Positions 8,096 through 17,509 of a stretch of 64,000 nucleotides of DNA are shown in pieces. Source of the DNA: Myxococcus stipitatus DSM 14675 (lineage in GTDB: Bacteria; Myxococcota; Myxococcia; Myxococcales; Myxococcaceae); the NCBI RefSeq assembly GCF_000331735.1, contig NC_020126.1, forward strand, positions 186,001-250,000, in the 5' to 3' direction. Positions within the stretch are counted from its first letter, which is position 1. Each line of letters opens with the position of its first letter. The notes below the pieces were generated by a model, which saw only the letters and a list, made by a program, of their open reading frames with translations, was not told the DNA's origin and ran no database searches. A program made the translations under genes and the position numbers.

Positions 8096-9640
8096 ATGGG
8101 TGACATCCTGGAGACACATCTGGAGCGCGCGGAGGATGCGCTGGCCCGGAATGATGGCGAGGGGGCGCTCGGCCATCTGCTGGAGGCGTGGAAGGAGTGT
8201 CGGGCGGCGCCCCTCATCGCGCTCATCCAGCGGCTCTCGGACCATCTGGTCGCGGACCTGACCCCGCTGAACGAGTCCATGGCGCTGTACTGGCACGCGC
8301 AGGGGCGCCATGTGATGGACCTGCCGCGAGTGCTGAAGACCTTGCTGTCGGCGGTGACGCGGCATCGCGCTCCTCTGCCGGGAGGGACGCTCGACTGGCT
8401 GCGACGACTGTTTCCCGCGGACCCTCGGATGGTTCCCGTGGTGCTGGCCTCCGCCCGGTTTCTCAAGGGCGAGCAGGAAGAGGCCCTGCGGATGCACAAC
8501 GCGGTGCTCATCTACGTGGAGCCTCCCTATGACGTGGAGCCGCTGCGCGAGCTGCGGGCACGCCTGCCTCGGAACCTGGGGAGGGAAGCCGAGCGGCTCG
8601 ACACGGTCATCCGCAGAGGGGAGGGCTGGGAGCCGCCCGTGTTGGGCGCGGGTGCCCAGGAGCGGTGTGAGGTGCTGGTGGCGGCGGTCGAGGCGCGCAT
8701 CGCCGTCAAGGCGCGTTCCTCGGTGACTCGCGAAGCGCTGCTCGCTCGAGTCTATGCGTCACCGGAGGATGACGCGGCGCGGAGGGTGTTGGCGGATGTC
8801 CTGCTCGAGGAGGGAGACCCTCTGGGGGAGTTCATCTCGCTCCAGCTCGCGAGTGAGCCGGACACGGAGCGGATGGAGCGTCTCCTCGAGTTGAACCGGG
8901 CGCGATGGGAGATGCCCCTGGGGCCGGGGCTCGACCCGAAAGGCACTCGCTTCGAGCGAGGCTTCCCTGTGTCGGTCCTGATGAATACCGCCGATATCCC
9001 CGAGCCACCGGCGGCCTGGGGCACGGTGGAGGAGGTCCGTTGGTCTTACTCCGGCGTCACGTCGGGGGGGCAGATGCTCAACTCGCCCGTGCTGCGCCAG
9101 GTCAAGTCGCTGCGAGGGGTGGGTGGAAACTCCGTGTGCGAATTGAAAGCGCCATCGGCGTCCGCCCTTCAGCGGCTGTCATTGGGGACCACGGAAGGGA
9201 AGGGGTTGGTGGAAGTCCTGGCGGCCCTGCCCCGATTGAGATGGCTGGATGTGAGCGGTGGAGAGCCGGAGTTTGTCGCCCGGTGTCTGGAGTCCTCCCT
9301 GGCTTCGACGCTGGAGTGCTTCGAGGCGCACGGTAGGGTGATGCACATTCATCCGCTCGCACTGGGGCCGGCGCAATCGAAGTGGAGCCTGTCGCTCGAG
9401 CGGGACGCGGAGGTCCCTGTCACGCTCGTCCTGGAAGACGTCCGTGACGTGGAGGCGTTGGTCCCGGTGCTGCGTGCCGCCAGGAGGTTCAGTTCCCAGG
9501 CGCTTCGGGTCCGCCTCTGCTTTGAATGGGGGCTGGGGCAGACCCACGATTCCGGGGCGGAGGTCTCCGCCCTGTTTGCCCGGGGCCGGGCCATGCTGGA
9601 GGCGGCGGCTTCCGCCTACTCGCGAGTCCTATGGGGCTAG
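8096..9640 (+). CDS. TIGR02996 domain protein, paralogue 1
   Basis: The protein has 514 residues from the ATG at 8096, chosen because its N-terminus (MGDILETHLERAEDALAR) aligns with that of the paralogue at 10574. The centre carries the myxobacterial TIGR02996 signature: REALLARVYASPEDDAARRVLADVLLEEGDPLGEFI. The C-terminal half resembles a leucine-rich solenoid. There is no signal peptide, so it is probably cytoplasmic. TIGR02996 proteins are numerous in myxobacteria and have no established function. Its last 4 bp overlap the end of the convergent lipoprotein gene. Confidence 0.75.
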   Translation: MGDILETHLERAEDALARNDGEGALGHLLEAWKECRAAPLIALIQRLSDHLVADLTPLNESMALYWHAQGRHVMDLPRVLKTLLSAVTRHRAPLPGGTLDWLRRLFPADPRMVPVVLASARFLKGEQEEALRMHNAVLIYVEPPYDVEPLRELRARLPRNLGREAERLDTVIRRGEGWEPPVLGAGAQERCEVLVAAVEARIAVKARSSVTREALLARVYASPEDDAARRVLADVLLEEGDPLGEFISLQLASEPDTERMERLLELNRARWEMPLGPGLDPKGTRFERGFPVSVLMNTADIPEPPAAWGTVEEVRWSYSGVTSGGQMLNSPVLRQVKSLRGVGGNSVCELKAPSASALQRLSLGTTEGKGLVEVLAALPRLRWLDVSGGEPEFVARCLESSLASTLECFEAHGRVMHIHPLALGPAQSKWSLSLERDAEVPVTLVLEDVRDVEALVPVLRAARRFSSQALRVRLCFEWGLGQTHDSGAEVSALFARGRAMLEAAASAYSRVLWG

Positions 9641-10407
9641 AGGTCCCGTGCTCGCTGGCGTCGCTGCGTGGTCATGTGCTCCGCCAGTTCCTCGCGAAGC
9701 CTGTCCGCGTGAATCGCGCTCTCGTAGTGGAGCGTCAGCAGGTTCTCGCGCTGCGTCGCGTAGCCGAAGAGGGTGACCTCCGTCGCGGGGGCATGCCAGC
9801 CGGCGATCACCACCTTGCCGTCTCGGGTGGTGCGGTCCCCGGACTCCGGCGCGTCGTCGGCTGGCGTGGGCTGCTCAGTCGAGGAGGTCTCCTTGACCTC
9901 GGGGGGCGCCTCCGGCGTGGCAGGGGGCTGGCTCACCAGGGACGCCGCGGACTTGATGAGCAACCCCGCCAGGTCGATGGACTCACGATACTTCTGCACG
10001 CGTCGTGTATCCCCTCGACGCCAGGGCTTTCCATACTTGGAGGTCAGCAGGTCCACCATCTCCGTGTGGTCCTCGGTGATGTCCTTGCTCTCCGTGAAGC
10101 GCACGAAGACAGCCCCCAGCTCTCCCTTCGCGAAGAGCAGGAACACCTGGGCGGGTTGCTCGGCGAGCACCGTGGAGAAGACCAGGTCTCCGCGAGGCGT
10201 CGCCTGTGCCTGGGGATACGAAATCAGGGCCTCTTCACGCGACATGCCCCAGCGCGTGGACTGGAAGCCCGCTCCACTGTGGTGGCCCGCCTCTTGATGT
10301 GCGGTGCGAATGGCGGCCCGCCGCTCCTGCGCCGTGGGCCCTTGCGAGCCAGCGGTACAACCCACCATCAGGAGCAGCACCCACGCATGACGATTCATCG
10401 AAGTCAT
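9637..10407 (-). CDS. Hypothetical lipoprotein
   Basis: This 256-residue protein begins MTSMNRHAWVLLLMVGCTAGS, a lipoprotein signal with cysteine after VG. A GGAGG sits 10 bp before the ATG at 10407; an in-frame ATG three codons later is an alternative. The middle (SREEALISYPQ, FLLFAKGELGAVFVRF) resembles small envelope proteins that carry one alpha/beta domain. A Pro/Thr/Glu-rich linker lies before the last strand region. It sits antisense between two TIGR02996 paralogues and may have been inserted after their duplication. No function can be assigned. Confidence 0.65.
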   Translation of the reverse strand: MTSMNRHAWVLLLMVGCTAGSQGPTAQERRAAIRTAHQEAGHHSGAGFQSTRWGMSREEALISYPQAQATPRGDLVFSTVLAEQPAQVFLLFAKGELGAVFVRFTESKDITEDHTEMVDLLTSKYGKPWRRGDTRRVQKYRESIDLAGLLIKSAASLVSQPPATPEAPPEVKETSSTEQPTPADDAPESGDRTTRDGKVVIAGWHAPATEVTLFGYATQRENLLTLHYESAIHADRLREELAEHMTTQRRQRARDL

Positions 10408-10573
10408 CTCTCCATTCCTCCGGAAGCACGGCGTCTGGCATTCAGCACGCGGAAGTCCCCCCGGAGAGTCCCTTGTCAACCACCTGCAATCCGGTGGCGG
10501 AGCGTATTCCAGCATGCGCCCCAGGGCCACGGTTCAATGTGTTGCGCATGCTGCCGCGTGCGATGGTCCTGCA

Positions 10574-12151
10574 ATGAGTGACACCCTGGAGCTGCATCTG
10601 GAGCGAGCGGAGGCGGCGCTGGCTCGGTGGGAGGGGGATGCGGCGCTCGGTCATCTGTTGGAGGCGTGGCAGGAGTGTCGGGCGGAACCCATCATCGCGC
10701 TCATCCATCGACTCTCGGAGTTCCTGTACGCGGGGCTGCCGCCGCTGGACTCCTTCGTGTTCGAGAAGTCGGAAGAGGGTGCTCGCCACCCCATGGACCT
10801 TCCACTTCTCCTGGAGGGCCTGCTGAGGAATGCGACGAGCGACGGCCTCTGTATTCGCCTGCGGGTACTCGACCTGCTGCGCCGACGCTTCCCCGCGGAC
10901 CCTCGGATGGTCCCCGTGGTGTTGGCCTCCACCCGTCTTCCCGATGCCGAGCATGTGGACAACTTGCGGATGCACAGCTCGATGCTCATGTACATCGGGC
11001 CCCCCTATGACGTGGAGCCGCTGCGCGAACTGAAGGCGCGCCTGCCTCGAGACATCGGGCGGGAGGCCGCGCGGCTCGACAAGGTCATCCGGATGGGGGA
11101 GCGCTGGGCGCCCCCCGTGTTGAGTGAGCCTGTCCAGTCGCGGTGCGAGGTGTTGCGGCAGGTCGTCGAGGCGCGCATCGACAGGGTGTCTCGTTCCGCT
11201 GCGACCCGCGACGCGCTGCTCGCGCGAATCCACGCGGCACCAGCGGACGACGAGCCGCGAAGGGTGTTGGCGGACCTCTTGCTGGGGCAAGGTGACCCGC
11301 TGGGCGAGCTCATCTCCCTCCAGTGCGAGAGTGAGCCGGACGAGGCGCGTATCATCCGGCTCCTCGAGGTGCATGGGGCGAGGTGGGAAGCCGCCCTGGG
11401 GCCGTATGTCGAACGGGGACACACCCGCTTCGAGAGAGGCTTCCCGGTGGCCGTCCAGGCCCGTCACCACCCGTTGGTAGGTTTCCCCCTGGAGTTCGTC
11501 GAGCCCGGGGCCGCCTGGAGCACGGTGGAGGAGATTCGCATGGGCATGAGCGGCCTCCACGAGGCCATGGTGTGGGGCCTGATGCTCCAGTCTCCGGCGC
11601 TGCGGCACGTGAAGGCGCTGGCGCGGTTTCCCGGAATGGCGGTCGAGGCCCTGACGGCGCCTGGCGAGTCCTCCCTGCGGCGCGTGGAGCTGACGAACAC
11701 GGAGGGGGTCGGGGTCGAGAAGCTGGCGGCGCTGCCTCGACTGGAGTGGTTGAAGGCCACCACGGACGGGCCGCGGTTCGTTGTCCAGTGTCTGGAGTCC
11801 TCCTTGGCTTCGAGGTTGGAGTACTTCGAGGCGAGCCGGCGGCCGGAGCCCTACGATGAACACAGGCGTGAGCCGGGCTCGGTGGCGTGGCGCATGGTGC
11901 TCGACAGGGGGGCGGAGGTCCCGGTCTCGGTCACTTTGGAGAACCCGGATGATGCGGAGGACCTTGTCGCCATCCTTCGTATCGCCACGCGCTTCAGCAC
12001 GCACGCGCTTCGGGTGTCCTTCCGCTTCGGTTGGATGCCCGCGCACGAGAACATCACGGCACCGGAACTCGCCCCCCTCATCGCCCAGAGCAGGGCGTTG
12101 CTGGAGGAGGCGGCTTCCGCCTACGCACACGTCATCTGGGACGTGGAGTAG
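10574..12151 (+). CDS. TIGR02996 domain protein, paralogue 2
   Basis: This 525-residue paralogue of the protein at 8096 matches it end to end: same N-terminus (MSDTLELHLERAEAALAR), the same 'RFPADPRMVPVVLAS' block, the TIGR02996 segment (RDALLARIHAAPADDEPRRVLADLLL) and the same C-terminal 'ASAYAHVIW'. Similarity is high by eye across the whole length, so the pair arose by tandem duplication. It is probably cytoplasmic and its function is unknown. A 13-bp-arm hairpin at 12210-12247 may terminate it. Confidence 0.75.
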   Translation: MSDTLELHLERAEAALARWEGDAALGHLLEAWQECRAEPIIALIHRLSEFLYAGLPPLDSFVFEKSEEGARHPMDLPLLLEGLLRNATSDGLCIRLRVLDLLRRRFPADPRMVPVVLASTRLPDAEHVDNLRMHSSMLMYIGPPYDVEPLRELKARLPRDIGREAARLDKVIRMGERWAPPVLSEPVQSRCEVLRQVVEARIDRVSRSAATRDALLARIHAAPADDEPRRVLADLLLGQGDPLGELISLQCESEPDEARIIRLLEVHGARWEAALGPYVERGHTRFERGFPVAVQARHHPLVGFPLEFVEPGAAWSTVEEIRMGMSGLHEAMVWGLMLQSPALRHVKALARFPGMAVEALTAPGESSLRRVELTNTEGVGVEKLAALPRLEWLKATTDGPRFVVQCLESSLASRLEYFEASRRPEPYDEHRREPGSVAWRMVLDRGAEVPVSVTLENPDDAEDLVAILRIATRFSTHALRVSFRFGWMPAHENITAPELAPLIAQSRALLEEAASAYAHVIWDVE

Positions 12152-12209
12152 GTCTTCCGGACTCCGGGACGCGAGGCCGTCGACAGTTCGTCTGTCCACC
12201 AGGGCCCCT

Positions 12210-12247
12210 CAACCTGCACGACGCTCGGGGCCTTGTCGTGCAGGTTG
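12210..12247. terminator. Perfect 13-bp-arm inverted repeat upstream of the Kdp operon
   Basis: The arms CAACCTGCACGAC and GTCGTGCAGGTTG flank a 12-nt loop without a mismatch. It lies 59 bp after the stop at 12151 and 100 bp before the porin ATG. Its size matches other hairpins that follow genes in this window, so terminator is the first reading. Its right arm overlaps a TGC-N5-GCA site, so a regulatory role is also possible. Confidence 0.5.
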
Positions 12248-12249
12248 CA
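12239..12249. promoter_or_regulatory. TGC-N5-GCA site upstream of the Kdp operon
   Basis: The sequence is TGCAGGTTGCA, followed by ATCC. It lies about 65 bp upstream of the sigma-54-like element at 12313. The same pattern recurs upstream of the response-regulator gene and other genes at 30699-34009. It overlaps a possible terminator, so it is the least certain site of the set. Confidence 0.4.
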
Positions 12250-12312
12250 ATCCCCCTTCGCCGCATCTGCGCGCAACCGCCTGGAATGCCTAGGGTTGTC
12301 GTGAGGGGGGAC

Positions 12313-12328
12313 TGGTACGAGCGGTGCT
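12313..12328 (+). promoter_or_regulatory. Sigma-54-type promoter of the porin-kdp operon
   Basis: TGGTACGAGCGGTGCT matches TGGCACG-N4-TTGC at 9 of 11 fixed positions, with exact GG-N10-GC spacing. The GC lies 20 bp before the ATG at 12347. Transcription would start about 8 bp before the ATG, within the GCGGGGGG run. Confidence 0.5.
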
Positions 12329-12346
12329 CAAGCGGGGGGCACGCTC

Positions 12347-13489
12347 ATGTGGCCCATCGACACAGCTCCGCTGCTCTTCTCCCTGCTGCTCCAGCAGGCC
12401 GACGTCTCTCCCTCGCACCTTCAGCAGGACCCGGACGCCCGGGCCACCGCTGAGGAGGAGGCCCCGAGCCTCCTCTCGCGCCTGAAGCCGGAGGGTGGCG
12501 TCGACGTGTACTACGCCCACAACTTCAACCAGCCCGCGCACTCGGCCAACTTCATCCCCGGCACGGGCACCAGCGCGAAGCGCGATGGCGAAATCGCCCT
12601 CAACCTCGCCTCGCTCGGCGTGAGCCTCGCCCCCGAGCCCGTGGGCTTCAAGGTGCTCCTCGGCTTCGGCACCGGCGCGGAGGTCGTCCACGCCGCCGAG
12701 CCCGAGGGCGTCTCCACCGGCCCCGACCTGTGGCGCTACATCCAACAGGCGTCACTGTCCTTCGCTCACGGCCCCGTCGTCCTCGAGGCCGGCATCTATC
12801 CCAGCCACATCGGCTTCGAGTCGTTCCAATCCCAGCTCAACTGGACCTACACCCGCTCGTGGATGGGCGAGCTGTCGCCCTACTACCAGACGGGCCTCAA
12901 GGGCACCTGGACGCTCGACCCGAAGTGGAGCGTGCAGCTCCACCTCCTCAATGGCTGGCAGACCATCGGCGACAACAACCACGGGCTCGCCGTGGGCACC
13001 CAGGTCGCCTACTCGGGCGACCGCTTCTCCGCGTCCTTCAACACCTTCATCGGCGAGGAGGGCACCGAAGGCAGCGATGGTCTGCGCCTCTTCGCGGACG
13101 TCGTGGCCACCTATCGCGTCACGGAGGTACTCCGGCTCGCGGCGACCGCGGACGTGGGCACGCAGCACATCCCCGGAGGCGAGCGCGCGGACTGGTACGC
13201 GGCTGGCGTCAACGCCCGCTACCAGCTCGCCGAGCCCGTTGCCCTCGTCGGCCGCGCCGAAGTCTATCGAGACGCCGACGGCCTCATGACCGGCACCGAG
13301 CAGACGCTGACCGCGGGCACCCTCACCCTCGAGGTGAAGCCCGCGACGCCGCTCGTCCTCAAGCTGGAGGCCCGCTACGACCACTCGACGCAAGACGTGT
13401 TCGCGGGCCGCGCCACCACCGATGAAGGCACGCCCGTGCCGAAGGACTCCGAGACGCTCGTCGTGCTCGGCGCCACCGCCTACTTCTGA
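12347..13489 (+). CDS. Outer-membrane beta-barrel porin (BBP2/OmpL-like) of the Kdp operon
   Basis: This 380-residue protein has a short hydrophobic N-terminus and then alternating strand patterns up to an aromatic C-terminus (VVLGATAYF), as expected for an outer-membrane barrel. The blocks VEAGIYPSHIGFES-like (LEAGIYPSHIGFES), NWTYTRSW and LHLLNGWQ match the putative beta-barrel porin 2 family (PF07642). It lies 24 bp before the small ORF that precedes kdpF, so it is likely the first gene of the operon and may let K+ or counter-ions cross the outer membrane. The signal peptide is weak, so the true start could differ. Confidence 0.75.
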   Translation: MWPIDTAPLLFSLLLQQADVSPSHLQQDPDARATAEEEAPSLLSRLKPEGGVDVYYAHNFNQPAHSANFIPGTGTSAKRDGEIALNLASLGVSLAPEPVGFKVLLGFGTGAEVVHAAEPEGVSTGPDLWRYIQQASLSFAHGPVVLEAGIYPSHIGFESFQSQLNWTYTRSWMGELSPYYQTGLKGTWTLDPKWSVQLHLLNGWQTIGDNNHGLAVGTQVAYSGDRFSASFNTFIGEEGTEGSDGLRLFADVVATYRVTEVLRLAATADVGTQHIPGGERADWYAAGVNARYQLAEPVALVGRAEVYRDADGLMTGTEQTLTAGTLTLEVKPATPLVLKLEARYDHSTQDVFAGRATTDEGTPVPKDSETLVVLGATAYF

Positions 13490-13512
13490 ACTCCCGAGCC
13501 TGGAGCTGCTCC

Positions 13513-13593
13513 ATGGATGTCGTCCTCTTCCTCGTCACCGTCGGTTTCTTCGCGCTCGCGTGGGCCTACACCCACGGCTGCGAGCACCTGTGA
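13513..13593 (+). CDS. 26-residue hydrophobic peptide upstream of kdpF
   Basis: The frame encodes MDVVLFLVTVGFFALAWAYTHGCEHL, one transmembrane helix with a His/Cys tail. It begins 24 bp after the porin stop and ends 10 bp before the kdpF ATG, and a GGAGC lies about 8 bp upstream. Similar short peptides precede kdp genes in other bacteria and are often left unannotated. A role in Kdp assembly or stability is inference from position. Confidence 0.6.
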   Translation: MDVVLFLVTVGFFALAWAYTHGCEHL

Positions 13594-13603
13594 GGTCCCC
13601 CCG

Positions 13604-13693
13604 ATGAACTTCGAATACGCCGCCGGCGCCGTGCTCGCCGTGTTCCTCACCGCCTACCTCGTCTACGCCCTGCTCCGCCCCGAGCGCTTCTAG
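13604..13693 (+). CDS. kdpF: KdpF, small subunit of the K+-transporting ATPase
   Basis: This 29-residue protein ([20 protein letters not shown], then YALLRPERF) is a single membrane helix ending in the RPERF motif typical of KdpF. KdpF stabilises the KdpABC complex in the inner membrane. It lies 10 bp upstream of kdpA. Confidence 0.9.
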   Translation: MNFEYAAGAVLAVFLTAYLVYALLRPERF

Positions 13694-13703
13694 GGGCCTC
13701 TCC

Positions 13704-15422
13704 ATGACAATCATTGGCTGGTTGCAAATCCTGTTGTTCTTCGCCCTGCTGCTCGTGCTGACGAAGCCGCTGGGTGTGTATCTCTTCCGCGTCTTCGAGT
13801 CGGACGCCCGCCCGCTGCCGAGAGTCCTGGGCCCCGTGGAGCGCGTGCTGCTCGAGCTGACGGGGGCCTCCGAGCGCCGCGAGCAGACGTGGGTGGAGTA
13901 CTGCGGCGCGCTCCTCGCCTTCAGCGCGGTGAGCCTGCTCATCCTCTACGCGCTCCAGCGCATGCAGCACGTGCTGCCGCTCAACCCGCAGGGCCTGGGC
14001 GCGGTGGGGCCGGAGCTCTCGTTCAACACGGCGGCGAGCTTCGTGGCGAACACCAACTGGCAGTCGTACGCCGGTGAGTCCACCCTGAGCTACCTCACGC
14101 AGATGGTGGGGCTGGCGTGGCAGAACTTCGTCTCGGCCGCCGCGGGCCTGGGTGTCGCGCTGGCGCTGGCGCGAGGCTTCACGCGCCGCCCGGGGCCGGA
14201 GGGCGCCAAGACGCTGGGCAACTTCTGGGTGGATGTGGTGCGCGGCACGCTCTACGTGCTCCTGCCCATCAGCTTCGTCGTGGCCCTGTTCTTCGTCTCG
14301 CAGGGCATGCTCCAGAACTTCTCGCCCTACCCGGAGCTGACCACGCTGGAGGGCGCGAAGCAGACGCTCGCCATGGGGCCGGTGGCTTCGCAAGAAGTCA
14401 TCAAGATGCTGGGCACCAACGGCGGCGGCTTCTTCAACGCCAACAGCGCGCACCCCTTCGAGAACCCGACGCCGCTCACCAACCTGGTGCAGATGCTCCT
14501 CATCTTCGCCATCCCCTCGGCGCTCACGTACACGTATGGGCGGATGACGGGGGACTCGAAGCAGGGCTGGGCCCTGTTCGCGGCGATGTCCGTCCTCTTC
14601 TTCGCGGGCGTCACCGCCGCGTACGCCGCCGAGTCCCAGCCCAACGCCGCCGTGGCGGCCTCGGGTGTGGCGCAGGGGGGCAACATGGAGGGCAAGGAGG
14701 TGCGCTACGGCATCACCGCCTCCGCGCTCTTCGCCACCGTCACCACCGACGCGTCGTGCGGCGCCGTCAACTCCATGCACGACAGCTACAACCCGCTGGG
14801 CGGTCTGGTGCCGCTGGTGAACATGCAGCTGGGCGAGGTCATCTTCGGCGGCGTGGGCGCGGGGCTCTACGGCATCCTCATCATGGTGGTGCTCTCCGTG
14901 TTCATCGCGGGGCTGATGGTGGGCCGCACGCCGGAGTACCTGGGCAAGAAGATTGAAGCGAAGGAGATGAAGCTCGCGATGCTCTACGTGCTCATCTTCC
15001 CGCTGTTCATCCTGGGCCTGTCCGCGGTGGCGGCGGTGATTCCGCAGGGTGTGTCCTCGCTCAACAACGCGGGGCCGCACGGCCTGACGGAGATGCTCTA
15101 CGCGTTCACCAGTGCCACGGCGAACAACGGCAGCGCGTTCGCGGGTCTCAACGCGAACACGCCCTTCTGGAACATCTCCCTGGGGATGGCGATGTTGGGC
15201 GGGCGCTTCCTGATGATCGTGCCCGCGCTGGCCATCGCCGGCTCCATGGTGGGCAAGAAGGTGGTGCCGACAGGTCCCGGCACCTTCCCGACGAACGGCG
15301 CCCTGTTCACCGGCCTGCTGGTGAGCGTGGTCCTCATCGTCGGCGCGCTCACCTTCTTCCCCGCGCTCTCCCTGAGCCCCATCGTCGAGCACTTCCTCGC
15401 CGGGGCCGGAAAGGTCTACTGA
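13704..15422 (+). CDS. kdpA: KdpA, K+-binding and translocating subunit
   Basis: At 572 residues the protein has the usual KdpA length and about ten membrane helices. The four selectivity-filter regions are visible: [10 protein letters not shown] near residue 115, [19 protein letters not shown] near 240, [21 protein letters not shown] near 350 and [21 protein letters not shown] near 475. It forms the K+ channel-like subunit of the high-affinity Kdp pump in the inner membrane. It is followed 3 bp later by kdpB. Confidence 0.97.
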   Translation: MTIIGWLQILLFFALLLVLTKPLGVYLFRVFESDARPLPRVLGPVERVLLELTGASERREQTWVEYCGALLAFSAVSLLILYALQRMQHVLPLNPQGLGAVGPELSFNTAASFVANTNWQSYAGESTLSYLTQMVGLAWQNFVSAAAGLGVALALARGFTRRPGPEGAKTLGNFWVDVVRGTLYVLLPISFVVALFFVSQGMLQNFSPYPELTTLEGAKQTLAMGPVASQEVIKMLGTNGGGFFNANSAHPFENPTPLTNLVQMLLIFAIPSALTYTYGRMTGDSKQGWALFAAMSVLFFAGVTAAYAAESQPNAAVAASGVAQGGNMEGKEVRYGITASALFATVTTDASCGAVNSMHDSYNPLGGLVPLVNMQLGEVIFGGVGAGLYGILIMVVLSVFIAGLMVGRTPEYLGKKIEAKEMKLAMLYVLIFPLFILGLSAVAAVIPQGVSSLNNAGPHGLTEMLYAFTSATANNGSAFAGLNANTPFWNISLGMAMLGGRFLMIVPALAIAGSMVGKKVVPTGPGTFPTNGALFTGLLVSVVLIVGALTFFPALSLSPIVEHFLAGAGKVY

Positions 15423-15425
15423 GCC

Positions 15426-17486
15426 ATGAGCTCCCTCTCTTCGAAACCGGCGTCGCTCTTCGACGCGTCGCTCCTCAAGCCCGCGCTGGTGGAGAGCCTC
15501 AAGAAGCTCCACCCGCGCGACGTGGCTCGCAACCCCGTGATGTTCGTGGTGTGGGCGGGCAGCCTGCTCACCACCGTGCTGGTGGTGAAGGACCTGGTCT
15601 CGCCTCCGACGAGCGGCGCGCCCCTGTGGTTCACCGTGTCGGTGACGCTGTGGCTGTGGTTCACCGTGCTGTTCGCCAACTTCGCGGAGGCGGTGGCGGA
15701 GGGGCGCGGCAAGGCCCAGGCCGGTGCGCTGCGCAAGATGCGCAAGGACACCACCGCGCGCCGCCTCGTCGACGGACGCGAGGAGCGCGTCCCCGCGCCC
15801 GACCTGCGCAAGGACGACCTGGTGGTCTGCGAGGCCGGTGACCTCATCCCCGGCGACGGCGAGGTGGTGGAGGGCATCGCCAGCGTGGACGAGTCCGCGA
15901 TTACCGGCGAGTCCGCGCCCGTCATCCGCGAGTCGGGTGGAGACCGCTCGGCGGTGACGGGTGGCACCAAGGTCCTGTCGGACCGCATCGTGGTGCGCAT
16001 CGCCGTCAACCCGGGCGAGTCCTTCCTGGACCGGATGATTGGCCTGGTCGAGGGCGCCGCGCGGCAGAAGACGCCCAACGAGGTGGCGCTGCACATCCTG
16101 CTGGTGGGCCTGACGGTCGTCTTCCTGCTGGCGTGTGTGTCATTGGTGCCGCTGGCGCTCTACTCGGGCGTGGGGCTGTCGGGCACGGCGGTGGTGGCGC
16201 TGCTGGTGTGTCTCATCCCCACGACCATCGGCGGCCTGCTGAGCGCCATCGGCATCGCGGGCATGGACCGGCTCTTGCGCAAGAACGTGCTGGCGATGAG
16301 CGGCCGCGCCGTGGAGGCGGCGGGGGACGTGGACACGCTGCTGCTCGACAAGACGGGCACGATTACGTTGGGCAACCGCATGGCCACGGAGCTGTTGCCC
16401 ATGCCGGGCATCCGCATGGAGGACCTGGCGGAGGCGGCGCAGCTCGCCAGCATGGCGGACGAGACGCCCGAGGGCCGCTCCATCGTCACGCTGGTGAAGG
16501 ACACGTACAAGATGCGGCCTCGCGAGCTGCAGGCGCATCACGCGACGTTCGTCCCGTTCACCGCGCAGACGCGCATGAGCGGGTGTGACCTGGTCGACCC
16601 GAATCCACGGAGCATCCGCAAGGGCGCGGTGGACGCCATCATCCAGCACGTGCAGGCGCAGGGCGGCTCGGTGCCGTCGGAGCTGGCGGTGGCGGCGGGG
16701 CGGATTGGCGACGCGGGCGGGACGCCGCTGGCGGTCGCGGATGGCGCGCGGCTGCTGGGCATCGTCCACCTGAAGGACGTGGTGAAGGGCGGCATCAAGG
16801 AGCGCTTCGACCGCTTCCGGGCGATGGGCATCCGCACCGTGATGATTACGGGTGACAACCCGCGCACCGCGGCGGCGATCGCCCGCGAGGCCGGCGTGGA
16901 TGACTTCCTCGCCGAGGCCACCCCCGAGGCCAAGCTGGCCCTCATCCGCACCGAGCAGGGCAAGGGCAAGCTGGTGGCGATGACGGGCGACGGCACCAAC
17001 GACGCACCCGCGCTGGCGCAGGCCGACGTGGGCGTGGCGATGAACACCGGCACGCAGGCGGCGAAGGAGGCGGGGAACATGGTGGACCTCGACTCCAACC
17101 CGACGAAGCTGCTGGAGGTGGTGGAGGTGGGCAAGCAGTTGCTGATGACGCGAGGCACGCTCACCACGTTCTCCATCGCGAACGACGTGGCGAAGTACTT
17201 CGCCATCCTCCCGGCGCTCTTCATGGGGGTGTTCCCGCAGATTGCACCGCTCAACGTGATGGGCCTGACGTCGCCCTTCAGCGCGATTCTGGCGGCGGTC
17301 ATCTTCAACGCGCTCATCATCATCGCCCTCATCCCGCTGGCGCTGCGCGGCGTGCGTTATCGCCCGCTCGGCGCGGCGGCGCTCCTGCGGCGCAGCCTGC
17401 TCATCTACGGGCTGGGCGGCGTCATCGTTCCCTTCGTCGGCATCAAGGCGCTCGACGTGTTGCTCACCGCGGTGGGCCTGTCCTGA
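15426..17486 (+). CDS. kdpB: KdpB, P-type ATPase subunit
   Basis: This 686-residue P-type ATPase has the phosphorylation motif DKTGT ([16 protein letters not shown]), the actuator loop [15 protein letters not shown], and the hinge motif [41 protein letters not shown] is specific to KdpB. It hydrolyses ATP to drive K+ uptake with KdpA. Length and motif order are normal. It lies between kdpA and kdpC in one operon. Confidence 0.98.
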   Translation: MSSLSSKPASLFDASLLKPALVESLKKLHPRDVARNPVMFVVWAGSLLTTVLVVKDLVSPPTSGAPLWFTVSVTLWLWFTVLFANFAEAVAEGRGKAQAGALRKMRKDTTARRLVDGREERVPAPDLRKDDLVVCEAGDLIPGDGEVVEGIASVDESAITGESAPVIRESGGDRSAVTGGTKVLSDRIVVRIAVNPGESFLDRMIGLVEGAARQKTPNEVALHILLVGLTVVFLLACVSLVPLALYSGVGLSGTAVVALLVCLIPTTIGGLLSAIGIAGMDRLLRKNVLAMSGRAVEAAGDVDTLLLDKTGTITLGNRMATELLPMPGIRMEDLAEAAQLASMADETPEGRSIVTLVKDTYKMRPRELQAHHATFVPFTAQTRMSGCDLVDPNPRSIRKGAVDAIIQHVQAQGGSVPSELAVAAGRIGDAGGTPLAVADGARLLGIVHLKDVVKGGIKERFDRFRAMGIRTVMITGDNPRTAAAIAREAGVDDFLAEATPEAKLALIRTEQGKGKLVAMTGDGTNDAPALAQADVGVAMNTGTQAAKEAGNMVDLDSNPTKLLEVVEVGKQLLMTRGTLTTFSIANDVAKYFAILPALFMGVFPQIAPLNVMGLTSPFSAILAAVIFNALIIIALIPLALRGVRYRPLGAAALLRRSLLIYGLGGVIVPFVGIKALDVLLTAVGLS

Positions 17487-17509
17487 GGACAGTGAAAGGA
17501 CGTGTCATC

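Noticed and set aside
12325-12342. TGC-N11-GCA (NtrC-type) site beside the kdp sigma-54 element
   Set aside because: It lies downstream of the -12 box and inside the probable ribosome site, so it cannot act as an upstream activator site; a chance match is likely.
13647-16094. An open frame of 815 codons antisense to kdpA and kdpB
   Set aside because: Composition is rich in Arg, His and Gln with no domain. It is a shadow of the third-position G/C bias of kdpA and kdpB. Similar antisense frames opposite fhs, the AsmA gene, the DUF5916 gene and both large kinases were rejected for the same reason.
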